64,000 bases of DNA from Kaistia granuli DSM 23481 (lineage in GTDB: Bacteria > Pseudomonadota > Alphaproteobacteria > Rhizobiales > Kaistiaceae): NCBI RefSeq assembly GCF_000380505.1, contig NZ_AQYH01000001.1:180620-244619 (forward strand), given 5' to 3'. The notes below the pieces were generated by a model, which worked only from the letters and a program-made list of their open reading frames with translations, ran no database searches and was not told where the DNA came from. Both the position numbers and the translations under genes were made by a program. How positions within the stretch are numbered: position 1 is the stretch's first letter; the number at the start of each line of letters is the position of its first letter. Positions 1 through 8,107 of the stretch are shown here, piece after piece.

Positions 1-168
1 AAAGGGCGATCTCGCACGCAATCCTTGCGCCGGCATCGAGGCGACTTGCTTCGGGGGCACAAGCTCTAACTCTTTGTCCTATCGCGCCTTCTTCCCATGA
101 GCCGGTATCCACTTCACTCGAAAACGCTCTAGACTGCGGCACGATCGTCGCCGCTCCAGGAGTACAGC

Positions 169-1131
169 GTGATTTTACTCGACCGGTTCCAGCCGGATAC
201 CGCCATCGGCCTTCGTTGCGACGCTTTGATCGAGGCGGTCGAACCGGCGCTCGCCGCCGAGGTCGCGGCGATTCTCGCGCCCCGGCGCAACCCGCGCGAC
301 GGCCTCGTCATTCCGGCCGCGATCGCCGCCGAACTGGTCGAGCGCCATGGCCTCGCCGACATCAGCGAACTGATGCTGCTGCTGGTGCCGTTCGCCCGCA
401 CCGTCGCGCGTCCGCCGATCTCGAACTTCTTCATCGGCGCCGTGGCACTGGAGCGCGAGACCGGCGCTCTCGTCATCGGCGGCAATGTCGAGTTTCCCGG
501 CGCCAATCTCGGCGAAGCCATCCATGGCGAGCAATTCCTGTCGGCGCGGGTGTTTTCGCGCGGCACCTCGATCGCCGCGATCGCACTCGAGGCCGCGCCG
601 CCCTGCGGCCATTGCCGCCAGTTCCTGGCCGAGTTCCAGCACGGGCTCGACCTCGACATCCTCACCTTGAAGGGACATCGCATCGGGCTACGCGACCTGC
701 TGCCCTGGGCGTTTTCGCCGGCCGATCTCGGTGAGGCGGGCGTGACGCCGCTGGCAACGGGCTCGGCCCGGCAGGAGCTGACCGTGCTGCGCTCGGAAGT
801 GGGCGATGCGCTGGAGGCGTTGGTCGCAGCCGGCAGGCGGGCTTACGTCCCCTACAGCCGGGCGCCGTCGGCGGTGGCTTTAGTCGCCGCCGATGGCAGC
901 ATCGTCACCGGCGCCGCGCTGGAGAATGCGGCCTTCAATCCGAGCCTCGGCCCGTTGCAGGTGGCGCTGGTCAACTGGATCGCCGCCGGCCGCGCCTATG
1001 ACGAGATCGAGCTGGCCGTGCTCGGCGGTGTCGAGGGCGGCGCCGTCGACTATTCCCGCGATCTGCCCAATCTGTTGGCGACGCTGGCGCCGAAGGCAGA
1101 GTTCAAGCGAGTGGCCTGGCAGGTGGTGTGA
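169..1131 (+). CDS. cdd: Cytidine deaminase, two-domain homodimeric type
   Basis: Deaminates cytidine and deoxycytidine to uridine and deoxyuridine in the cytoplasm (pyrimidine salvage). The 320-residue length fits the E. coli type (about 294 residues, catalytic domain plus a second degenerate domain), not the short tetrameric type. The zinc site is visible: HGEQ at residues 119-122 (His ligand and catalytic Glu) and PPCGHC at 144-149 (two Cys ligands). The start is GTG at 169, supported by CCAGGAG 7 bases upstream. It is transcribed alone and converges on mtnD, with a shared terminator hairpin between them. It begins a run of nucleoside-related genes (mtnBDK, adenine deaminase). The first 168 bases show no gene. 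Confidence 0.93.
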   Translation: MILLDRFQPDTAIGLRCDALIEAVEPALAAEVAAILAPRRNPRDGLVIPAAIAAELVERHGLADISELMLLLVPFARTVARPPISNFFIGAVALERETGALVIGGNVEFPGANLGEAIHGEQFLSARVFSRGTSIAAIALEAAPPCGHCRQFLAEFQHGLDLDILTLKGHRIGLRDLLPWAFSPADLGEAGVTPLATGSARQELTVLRSEVGDALEALVAAGRRAYVPYSRAPSAVALVAADGSIVTGAALENAAFNPSLGPLQVALVNWIAAGRAYDEIELAVLGGVEGGAVDYSRDLPNLLATLAPKAEFKRVAWQVV

Positions 1132-1153
1132 CTTCGCCCCGACCCTGAAACAA

Positions 1154-1185
1154 AAAGACCCCCGCCCGGCGGGCGAGGGTCTTTG
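1154..1185. terminator. Bidirectional terminator hairpin between cdd and mtnD
   Basis: An inverted repeat with arms AAAGACCC-CGCCC and GGGCG-GGGTCTTT (one mismatch) sits between two convergent genes, with A-rich sequence on the left and T-rich sequence on the right. It could end transcription from both sides. Confidence 0.75.
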
Positions 1186-1204
1186 GTTTCGATCGTCGCC
1201 GGCC

Positions 1205-1762
1205 TCAGGCCGCGACGCCTTCGCCGAAGGCGGGGATGGTCGAGGCAATCTTGTCGCCGGTGAAATTGGCGACCCAGCCATCCGGCGAGATGAACAGGCG
1301 GATGCAGGTGAAGTTCGGCTCCGGGCCCATGTCGAACCAGTGCAGCGTGCCGGCCGGCACGGAGAGCAGATCATCGCGCGTGCAGACGACGCGATAGACC
1401 TTGTCGCCGAGATGCAGGTAGAACGCGCCCGAGCCTTCGACGAAGAAGCGGACCTCGTCCTCGTCATGCGTATGCTCGTCAAGGAACTTGGTGCGGATCG
1501 CCTGCTTGTTCGGATTGTCCGGCGTGATGCGCATCACGTCGATGGTCTGGTAGCCCTCGGCGGCGGAGAGCCGGTCGACCTCGGCCTTGTAGGCGGCGAG
1601 GATGTCTTCATGGCTGGCGTTGGCGGCGAGTTCCGCGCCGGCCTTCCAGCGCTCGAACAGCACGCCGATCTTGTTTAGCTCGGCGGCGATCTCGGCCGGA
1701 TCGGACGTGACGGTGACGGGGTTGGCCGGATCCTTGTCCGGATAGATGGTCAGCGTGGTCAT
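1205..1762 (-). CDS. mtnD: Acireductone dioxygenase (methionine salvage)
   Basis: Oxidatively cleaves the acireductone intermediate of methionine salvage, giving the 2-oxo-4-methylthiobutanoate precursor plus formate with Fe, or methylthiopropionate, CO and formate with Ni. The 185-residue cupin has the ARD metal ligands: EHTHDEDE at 96-103 (His97, His99, Glu103) and His141 in GTLHWFDMG. The start is ATG at 1762, preceded by a strong AGGAGG; an in-frame upstream extension of 30 residues is not needed. Its ATG overlaps the mtnB stop in an ATGA, so the two are translationally coupled. The metal in use cannot be read from sequence. Confidence 0.95.
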   Translation of the reverse strand: MTTLTIYPDKDPANPVTVTSDPAEIAAELNKIGVLFERWKAGAELAANASHEDILAAYKAEVDRLSAAEGYQTIDVMRITPDNPNKQAIRTKFLDEHTHDEDEVRFFVEGSGAFYLHLGDKVYRVVCTRDDLLSVPAGTLHWFDMGPEPNFTCIRLFISPDGWVANFTGDKIASTIPAFGEGVAA

Positions 1763-2469
1763 GGCGTGAACCTCCTGTAGGAAAGCTCGAATTCGAACAG
1801 CGTTTCGAGCGCTTCGAGATGACGGGCGGCATCGCCTTCGGTGGCGCCCCATGCATAGACGCCGTGTCCGGCCAAGAGATAGCCGGGCGCGGAAAGGGCC
1901 CCCGAGACGGTCGTTGGCTGCGCCAGGCGCGCCTCGACCCGCTTCGAGAGGGCGGCAATGTCCTGATCATTGGCGAAGACAGGCACTTCGACAATCGCCT
2001 CATGCGTGCGCACGCCGGCGAGCGCCTTCTGCAGCTCCCAGCCGGTCAGCCGCAACGTGCCTTCGTCGAGAGCGAGGCGCGACAGCACGGTCGCGGCCGG
2101 GCTGTGGGCGTGGAAGATCGCGCCCAGTTCCGGCCGTTGCCGGTAGAGCGCGGTGTGCAGCTCCGCCTCGGCGGAAGAGCCGGGCAGCAGCGGCTGGTCG
2201 AGCGGCTGGATCAGGATGTCGGAGGCGATCAGATTGCCCTTGTCGACGCCGGAGCGCGTGATCGCGATGCTGCCGGCATCGATGCGGACGGAGAAATTGC
2301 CCGAGGTCGCCGGCACCCAGTGGCGCAGCGCCGCGGTCCGGCCGACGGTGATGACGCCTTCGACGGCGCGGGCGACGCGGCTTTCATGGGCGGCCGCATC
2401 GGTCTCGGCCTTCAGGGATATCGTCTGCGTCAACCGCGCTTCTCCGTCTCGAATTGGGTCATCCGGCAC
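1759..2469 (-). CDS. mtnB: Methylthioribulose-1-phosphate dehydratase
   Basis: Class II aldolase-family zinc enzyme that dehydrates 5-methylthioribulose 1-phosphate to the diketone substrate of the enolase-phosphatase step. The family motif WVPATSGNFSVR is near residue 50. The zinc-binding segment FHAHSPAATVL lies mid-protein, and GHGVYAWG carries the last His ligand. The 236-residue frame opens at GTG 2469; typical MtnB proteins are about 200-220 residues, so the true start may be a little further in. It overlaps mtnD by 4 bases and is divergent from the binding-protein/mtnK genes. No mtnC (enolase-phosphatase) follows. Confidence 0.92.
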   Translation of the reverse strand: MPDDPIRDGEARLTQTISLKAETDAAAHESRVARAVEGVITVGRTAALRHWVPATSGNFSVRIDAGSIAITRSGVDKGNLIASDILIQPLDQPLLPGSSAEAELHTALYRQRPELGAIFHAHSPAATVLSRLALDEGTLRLTGWELQKALAGVRTHEAIVEVPVFANDQDIAALSKRVEARLAQPTTVSGALSAPGYLLAGHGVYAWGATEGDAARHLEALETLFEFELSYRRFTP

Positions 2470-2673
2470 GCCGGACCGCCACCATACTAGCTAAAACACG
2501 CGCACAGGCGCGCGGGAGATCAAATTTCCCAATCCCGCCCGATGAAAGAGAAAATCCTTCGTTCCGCCCTCCTCGGGCGGCGCGCTATCAGAATTATATT
2601 GCAGCTAAGCCGCCGGATTGCAGCGCGTTGTCGGGTCGCAGCCGGTCTGGATGGGCATCTTGGGGAGTTTGAC
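2470..2673. promoter_or_regulatory. Divergent promoter region mtnBD / binding protein-mtnK
   Basis: About 200 bases between divergent starts hold an AT-rich patch (around 2585-2605) in otherwise GC-rich sequence, consistent with promoters in both directions. I could not identify a specific operator or riboswitch here. Confidence 0.4.
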
Positions 2674-3723
2674 ATGAAGCGTTTTGCACTCGGTCTGGCC
2701 GGCGCTGGCCTGCTGGCCACCAGCCTCATCGGCGCTCCCGCCTATGGCGAGGGCCTCGCCGGTGCGCCGGCGCCGTTCGACAAGGGCGGCGTCAAGGTGG
2801 CTCTGGTCACCTTCATCTCGGCTGGCGATTTCTTCCAGGCCTACCAGGCCGGCGCCCAGAAGCAGGCGAAGGCCCTCGGCATCGACCTGCAGATCTTCTC
2901 CGGTCGCCAGGACGCCGCCGCCCAGCGCGAGCAGGTCGAACAGGCTATCAATCTCGGCGTCCAGGGCATCATCATCGACCACGGCCAGCCGGAATCGCTG
3001 AAAGACGTGGCGCAGAAGGCGCTCGACGCCGGCATCAAGGTGGTGGCGTTCGACGTCGACCTCGGCAATCCCGCCATCCCGCAGGTCGAGCAGTCGGACC
3101 ACGAGCTCGCCAAAGCGGCGCTCGGCCAGGCGATCGCCGACCACGGCACGGCGTTCAATGCCGGCTATGTCTATGTCGCCGGCTTCGCGCCGCTCGACCG
3201 CCGCAACGAGGTCTGGGAAGAGACGAAGAAGGCCAATCCCGGCATCGTCGAGAAGGCACGCTGGGGCGCGGTGAACGACACCACCGCATCGTCGACCGCC
3301 GACCAGACCAAGGCCGCCTTCCAGGCCAATCCCGACATCACCGTCGTCTTCGCTCCCTATGACGAGTTCGCCCGCGGCGTGAAGCTCGCGACCGACGAAC
3401 TCGGCATCTCCGACAAGGTGAAGATCTACTCGGCCGACGTCTCGACCGCCGACATCACCGAGATCGCCGCCGAGGGCAGCCCCTGGGTCGCCACCGCTGC
3501 CACCAATCCGGCCGTCGTCGGCGAAGTCTCCGTCCGCGCCGTCGCCAAACTGATCGCCGGCGAGGATCCGGGCCACAACATTGTTGTGAAGCCGGTGCTG
3601 ATCACGCAAAAGGATCTGCGCGACAACGCCATCAAGACGGTCGAGGATCTCAACGTGAAGCTGCCGGCCTTCGGCAAGAGCGACGCGGCGACCGCCAGCT
3701 GGATCCCCGTCGCGACACAGTAG
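2674..3723 (+). CDS. Periplasmic sugar-binding protein (RbsB/peripla_BP_4 type), paralogue 1
   Basis: Secreted solute-binding subunit of a ribose-type (CUT2) ABC importer. A Sec signal peptide covers about residues 1-24 (MKRFALGLAGAG... ending in AYG). The mature protein has the two-lobe fold, with GIIIDHGQPESLKDVAQ in the N-lobe. The ATG at 2674 has GGGGAG upstream; a 44-residue in-frame extension is rejected because it would bury the signal peptide. It is strikingly similar over its whole length to the binding protein at 11284-12324, including the mature start AGAPAPFDKGGVK. No permease follows it directly, so it probably uses the permease and ATPase at 7091-9648. Its place between mtnB and mtnK points to methylthioribose or a similar ligand; this is inference. 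Confidence 0.88.
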   Translation: MKRFALGLAGAGLLATSLIGAPAYGEGLAGAPAPFDKGGVKVALVTFISAGDFFQAYQAGAQKQAKALGIDLQIFSGRQDAAAQREQVEQAINLGVQGIIIDHGQPESLKDVAQKALDAGIKVVAFDVDLGNPAIPQVEQSDHELAKAALGQAIADHGTAFNAGYVYVAGFAPLDRRNEVWEETKKANPGIVEKARWGAVNDTTASSTADQTKAAFQANPDITVVFAPYDEFARGVKLATDELGISDKVKIYSADVSTADITEIAAEGSPWVATAATNPAVVGEVSVRAVAKLIAGEDPGHNIVVKPVLITQKDLRDNAIKTVEDLNVKLPAFGKSDAATASWIPVATQ

Positions 3724-3741
3724 ACGAATGGAAACAGACGC

Positions 3742-4584
3742 ATGAGCCTGCCGATGCGCAGCCTGTTCGCGAAAGCGGCCCTCGGGGCCGCTTTCGTCGT
3801 GATGGCCCTGGAGACCGCCAAGGCGGCCGAGCCGGTCCTGATCTCGTATGAGGCGGCGCCGTCATCGGGCTTCGAGTTGCCGAAACTCGAAAAGGCGAGC
3901 TATGCCGTGCGCGCTGCCTTTGCCGTGCAGGCTTTGGCCGATGTCGTGCCGAAGATCGCCGATGCCGTCGGCGTCGACGACCGCAAGATGGCCAGCGAGG
4001 TGACGCCGGGCGGCTATCTCCTGAAGACCAACGCCTCGCTGCAGACCATGGCCGATCTCGACGATGCCGCCGCCGACCGCTTCGCCGCGGCGCTCGGCTA
4101 TGTTTTCCGCCAGCAGAGCGTGCTGGTCTCGCGCCTCGACGAACCCACCGGCGAGACCGATTTCGTCACCGTATCGTTCCCGCGCGACAAGCTTGATTCC
4201 GCCGTCGCGCAGGCCTTCTTCGAGAAGGCGGCCTCGGTCGAGACAGGGCTGGGCGGCGGATACACCGCCTTCGGCGACAACCAGATCTTCCTGAATGTCG
4301 CGGATGGCGAGGGCAAGCCCTATAGCGGCCTCGACCACGCCGCCTTCCTCGCCGGCCTGACCAAGGCGGCGGCGGATTTTGGTCCGCTGAAGCCGACCGT
4401 CACCAACAATGGCAAGGCGGTCGCCCGTTTCATCGAGAACGACTGGAAGTCGCAGCCGGCCGGCGAGGCCCATGTCGCGCGTCTCGGCGGCTCCGGTTCC
4501 GACCTCGTCAAGACGCTCGATGCCATCGGCGTCGACTATGCCGCGCTGGTCGGCACCGCCGCCACGCGCTACGGCTGGAAATAG
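3742..4584 (+). CDS. Unrecognised exported protein between binding protein and mtnK
   Basis: A 280-residue protein with a clear N-terminal signal peptide (cleavage probably after AKA near residue 29), so it is periplasmic or secreted. I recognise no family. The mature part looks globular, mixed alpha/beta, with no transmembrane segment, no cysteine pair and no obvious catalytic motif. It starts 18 bases after the binding-protein stop and lies 52 bases before mtnK, so all three are probably cotranscribed. The context suggests an accessory role in uptake of the MtnK substrate, but no function can be assigned. Confidence 0.75.
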   Translation: MSLPMRSLFAKAALGAAFVVMALETAKAAEPVLISYEAAPSSGFELPKLEKASYAVRAAFAVQALADVVPKIADAVGVDDRKMASEVTPGGYLLKTNASLQTMADLDDAAADRFAAALGYVFRQQSVLVSRLDEPTGETDFVTVSFPRDKLDSAVAQAFFEKAASVETGLGGGYTAFGDNQIFLNVADGEGKPYSGLDHAAFLAGLTKAAADFGPLKPTVTNNGKAVARFIENDWKSQPAGEAHVARLGGSGSDLVKTLDAIGVDYAALVGTAATRYGWK

Positions 4585-4636
4585 CCGTTCCCCTTCCAGC
4601 AGCCGAACGCATTCCCAGACTTGAAGAGCAGGTTCC

Positions 4637-5899
4637 ATGTCGCTTCCCACCCCCGCCGGCTACAAGGCCCTCGACAACCACTCGGTCCTGGCATTCCTCG
4701 ACGGGCTGCCGGAGATGCGCGCCAAGCTCGGCGGCGCGCCGGAGAGCTGGACGGTCGAGGAGGTCGGCGACGGTAATCTCAACCTCGTCTTCCTGGTCGA
4801 CGGGCCGGATGGTTCGGTCTGCGTAAAGCAGTCACTGCCCTATGTGCGCGCCGCCGGCGAGAGCTGGCCGCTGCCGCTCGACCGCGCCTTTTTCGAGCAG
4901 TCCTACTACCGGGCGGTCGGCGCGCATGTCGAAGGGCTGGCGCCGCGCTTCTACCACTATGACCCGCTGCTCTACGCCTTCGTGATGGAGAAGCTGTCGC
5001 CGCATATCATCCTGCGGCGCGGCCTGATCGAGGGCCGCCGCTATCCGCATGTCGCGGAGCATGTCGGCGAGTTCGCCGCGCGCTCGACGTTTGCCACCTC
5101 CGACATCGGCGCGACCATCGAGGAGAAGGCGGAGTGGACGGCGAGCTTCGCCAGGAACACCTCGCTGATCCGCATCACGGCGGAGGTGGTGTTCTCCGAT
5201 CCGCTGAGCGAATCCCCGCGCAATCGCTGGACCAGCCCCGAGCTCGACGGCCTCGCTGCGCGCTTCCGCGCCGATTCCGCGCTCAAGGGCGCCGTCGCCG
5301 ATTTCGGCTGGCGCTTCCTGACCAGCGGCCAGGCGCTCATCCATGGCGACTTGCATACCGGCTCGGTGATGGTGACCGAGACCGACACGCGGGTGATGGA
5401 CCCGGAATTCTCGTTTGTCGGGCCGATCGGCTATGACACCGGCGCGTTCCTCGCCAATCTGGTGATGAACTATCTGGCGCAGCCCGGCCATGCTGGCGCC
5501 GCCGATGATCGGCGCGAGCATGCCGATTGGGTGCTCGATCAGGTGCCGGTGTTCTGGAACACGTTCAAGCGGCGCTTCCTGGCGCTCTGGGAGACCAGCG
5601 CGCGTGGCGACGCCTATCCGGCGACGATGTTCGCCAATCCGGCCGACCAGGCGGCGCTTTCGGCGCGGCGCGAAGCTTTCCTCGACCAGATCTTCGCGGA
5701 TTCGATCGGCTATGCTGGCGTCAAGACGATCCGCCGTATCCTCGGCTTCGCCCACAATGCCGATTTCGAGCGTATCGCCGACCCGGCCCGCCGGGCGCCG
5801 CTCGAGACCAAGACGGCCGAGCTCGCCCGCCAGTTCCTGCTTGAACCAAAGAGTTTCCGGACGCCGGAAGACATCGTCGCGGCGGCGAAGTCGATCTGA
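4637..5899 (+). CDS. mtnK: S-methyl-5-thioribose kinase
   Basis: Phosphorylates methylthioribose with ATP to methylthioribose 1-phosphate in the cytoplasm, the entry step of methionine salvage in organisms that split or import free methylthioribose. At 420 residues it matches the family. It has the aminoglycoside-phosphotransferase-like fold: VGDGNLNLVF near residue 43 (nucleotide loop), VCVKQ (lysine), LIHGDLHTGSVMV near 235 (catalytic loop) and MDPEFSFVGPIGYDTG near 254 (metal-binding Asp-x-Glu typical of MtnK). It follows the binding protein and the unknown exported protein. Some bacteria use MtnK in a 5-deoxyribose shunt, which remains an alternative. Confidence 0.94.
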   Translation: MSLPTPAGYKALDNHSVLAFLDGLPEMRAKLGGAPESWTVEEVGDGNLNLVFLVDGPDGSVCVKQSLPYVRAAGESWPLPLDRAFFEQSYYRAVGAHVEGLAPRFYHYDPLLYAFVMEKLSPHIILRRGLIEGRRYPHVAEHVGEFAARSTFATSDIGATIEEKAEWTASFARNTSLIRITAEVVFSDPLSESPRNRWTSPELDGLAARFRADSALKGAVADFGWRFLTSGQALIHGDLHTGSVMVTETDTRVMDPEFSFVGPIGYDTGAFLANLVMNYLAQPGHAGAADDRREHADWVLDQVPVFWNTFKRRFLALWETSARGDAYPATMFANPADQAALSARREAFLDQIFADSIGYAGVKTIRRILGFAHNADFERIADPARRAPLETKTAELARQFLLEPKSFRTPEDIVAAAKSI

Positions 5900-5921
5900 G
5901 CAGCCCCGGCTCGGCCGGGCC

Positions 5922-6860
5922 TCAGGCCCTGCTGGCCTCCGTGCCCTGCATGCGGCCGGCGCGGGCGCGAAGCTCGCGGATATGCGGAACGATGAACTTC
6001 GACTGATAGTGAAGTCGATAGTCGAGCTGCCGCCAGTATTTGGGCCGCAGCGAAAGCAGGCCCATGATGGTCCGCCGGAAGGTCTTGAACTGCCAGCCGC
6101 GGCTCGGCTTGGGAATGTCCGATCCCGAGACCTCGCGATAGGCGTCGAAGATTTCCGCCAGCGGCGATCTCTGGTTGTTCCAGGGCTTGTCGGGGCCAGC
6201 GTAGTGGATGATGCGAGGGGTCATTTTCGGGAAGTGGGTGTATTCGCGCGCGAAGAAGTTGAACTTCCGGTCGATGTAGAGAATTCGGTCGCGCGCGACG
6301 AGGTTGATCGCCGTCTGATCTGGAAATTTCAGGTTGGGCCGGCTCAGAAGAAGCTGGATCGTCTTGTTGCCGGTCTGTTCGGCGCGCCAGCGATCCAGAT
6401 TCATGACGAGAACGCCCGAGTTGATGTATTGCTCGGCACGAAGTCCGATCTGGTTCAGGAATGCCGGGCGCATCAGTCCGTCGAGGACGCCGGCAACGAG
6501 ATTGTTGCCCAGATCGAGATGCCAGAGCTCGGAGATGTCCGAATTGACCACGGCGTCGCCATCGATGTAGATGGCTCGGCTGTGTTCGGAAAGAAGATCG
6601 GGAATGAACAGCCGCGCATACATGGCCGAAGACCAGTTCGCGCTTGCCGGCAGTCGGGCGAGAAGGCGTGGATCGACTTGCACGATGCTGCAAGAAATGC
6701 CGTGAGCCCGGCAGAAGGCCAACAGCCTGCCGCGACCTTCAGGGCTGATTCCGGCATCGACGACATAGAACTGCGCGTCTCGGTTGTTGATCCAGGCCGA
6801 GTAGATGAGCACCATCATGCCCGGGACGAATTTGTTGTCGCCTGCGCTGACGATGATCAT
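5922..6860 (-). CDS. Glycosyltransferase family 8 (LPS-type hexosyltransferase)
   Basis: Retaining glycosyltransferase that probably adds a sugar from a UDP-sugar to a surface glycan. Near the start is a nucleotide-sugar fold strand (IIVSAGDNKFVPG). The DxD-type metal site is YIDGDAVV, NSGVLVMNLDRW follows, and IIHYAGPDKPWNN is the conserved C-terminal GT8 motif. I chose ATG 6860 (312 residues) because it places the first Rossmann strand at the N-terminus; a TTG at 6965 would add 35 residues without a better ribosome site. The gene has visibly lower GC than its neighbours and no link to the salvage genes around it, so it may be a separate insertion. Confidence 0.85.
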   Translation of the reverse strand: MIIVSAGDNKFVPGMMVLIYSAWINNRDAQFYVVDAGISPEGRGRLLAFCRAHGISCSIVQVDPRLLARLPASANWSSAMYARLFIPDLLSEHSRAIYIDGDAVVNSDISELWHLDLGNNLVAGVLDGLMRPAFLNQIGLRAEQYINSGVLVMNLDRWRAEQTGNKTIQLLLSRPNLKFPDQTAINLVARDRILYIDRKFNFFAREYTHFPKMTPRIIHYAGPDKPWNNQRSPLAEIFDAYREVSGSDIPKPSRGWQFKTFRRTIMGLLSLRPKYWRQLDYRLHYQSKFIVPHIRELRARAGRMQGTEASRA

Positions 6861-7090
6861 TCCGGGGCAGTCCGATTTTTCCGATGTTATCGCCGACACT
6901 CGTCGACGGAGGCCTGCCTGGACGGCAAGATCCGCTGAGATGACCTGACTGTCCAGTGTTTGCAATAGGTTGCATAACGAATCATTGCTGCCAGAGCTAG
7001 TGCTGATTGCAGCGGCGGCCCAGCGATTTGCGTTAAGAATGCGCGCGACCCGCGTTGCCGCGGGTTCGCCAGGCCGATGAAGCGCCCGGA

Positions 7091-8107
7091 CTACCGCTTC
7101 TTCTTGCCTAACCCGAAGGTCAGCGCCAGCGCGCCGACGAGGACGACGCCCTTGACGAAGTCCTGCGTGTAATAGGGCGCGTTCAGCATGGTGAGGCCGT
7201 TCAGCAGCACGCCGACGAAGATCGCGCCGAGCACGGTGCCAAGCACATGCGGCCGGCGCTTGTCGAGCACGGCGAAGCCGATCAGCGCGGCGGCGACGGC
7301 GTCGAGCAACAGCGAATTGCCGGCCGAGACGTCGCCGCGGCCAACCCGCGAGGCGACGATCAGGCCACCCAGCGAGGCGAGCGTGCCGGAGATCACATAG
7401 GCCCAGAGGCGGTAGGCCTTGGTCGGCGCGCCGGCGAGATGCGCCGCCGTCTCGTTGCCGCCGATGGCGTAGAACACCCGGCCCCAGCGCGTCCGCTCCA
7501 TCAGGAACCAGGCCAGCAGCGCGACGACGGCCATGACGATGACGGGGTAGGGGACGGTATCGAACAGCCGGCCACGGCCCAGGATGAGGAAGGCCGGGTC
7601 ATAGGCGCCGGTCGCGGTGGTGCCATTCGGCAGCATCATGCCGGCGGTGATCGAGCGGCCGCCGGTCGGGATCAGCTGCAGGCCGGCGAGCAGGAACATC
7701 GTCGAGAGCGTTGCCAACAGGTCGGGCACACCGACGCGCACGATCAGCAGGCCGTTGACGAGCCCGATGAAGGCCCCCATCAGCAGCACGAGGCCGAGCG
7801 TCTCGAAGGCGTTCATCTGCAGCACGACCATGGCATAGCTCGCCGCCATCACCGAGGAGGCGGCGACGCTGCCGACGGACAAGTCGAAGCCGCCGGCCGA
7901 CATGGTGATCGAGACGCCGACGCCGAGGATGGCGACGACCGAGACCGCCTGCAGGATGGAAAACAGATTGGCCGAGTTGATGAAGGCGGGCTGGGCGTAC
8001 CAGAAGCCGACCAGCATCAGCGCCAGCAGCACGAACAGCGCATATTTGCGCGCCGTCTCGGCGAAGGTCGAAGCTGGCTTCGACGAGGATGCGGCGTGAT
8101 CAGTCAT
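7091..8107 (-). CDS. CUT2 sugar ABC transporter permease (RbsC type)
   Basis: Inner-membrane permease of a ribose-type importer, 338 residues with about 8-10 hydrophobic helices. The family signatures are the cytoplasmic loop segment TMSAGGFDLSVGSV and, late in the protein, a GFAVLDKRRPHVLGT segment where most family members have GG-rich sequence. Its ATG overlaps the stop of the upstream ATPase gene (ATGA), so the two are coupled. It is the last gene of the minus-strand run binding protein - LVIVD protein - ATPase - permease. It likely forms a homodimer, as no second permease is present. Confidence 0.92.
   Translation of the reverse strand: MTDHAASSSKPASTFAETARKYALFVLLALMLVGFWYAQPAFINSANLFSILQAVSVVAILGVGVSITMSAGGFDLSVGSVAASSVMAASYAMVVLQMNAFETLGLVLLMGAFIGLVNGLLIVRVGVPDLLATLSTMFLLAGLQLIPTGGRSITAGMMLPNGTTATGAYDPAFLILGRGRLFDTVPYPVIVMAVVALLAWFLMERTRWGRVFYAIGGNETAAHLAGAPTKAYRLWAYVISGTLASLGGLIVASRVGRGDVSAGNSLLLDAVAAALIGFAVLDKRRPHVLGTVLGAIFVGVLLNGLTMLNAPYYTQDFVKGVVLVGALALTFGLGKKKR

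Noticed and set aside
1..168. Possible end of a gene at the left edge
   Set aside because: No frame with convincing protein sequence reaches the edge; treated as intergenic sequence before cdd.
2585..2670. Possible SAM-type riboswitch in the mtnB/receptor spacer, suggested by the salvage context
   Set aside because: A weak GGCGG/CCGCC pairing is present, but I cannot match the conserved core of any SAM riboswitch class.
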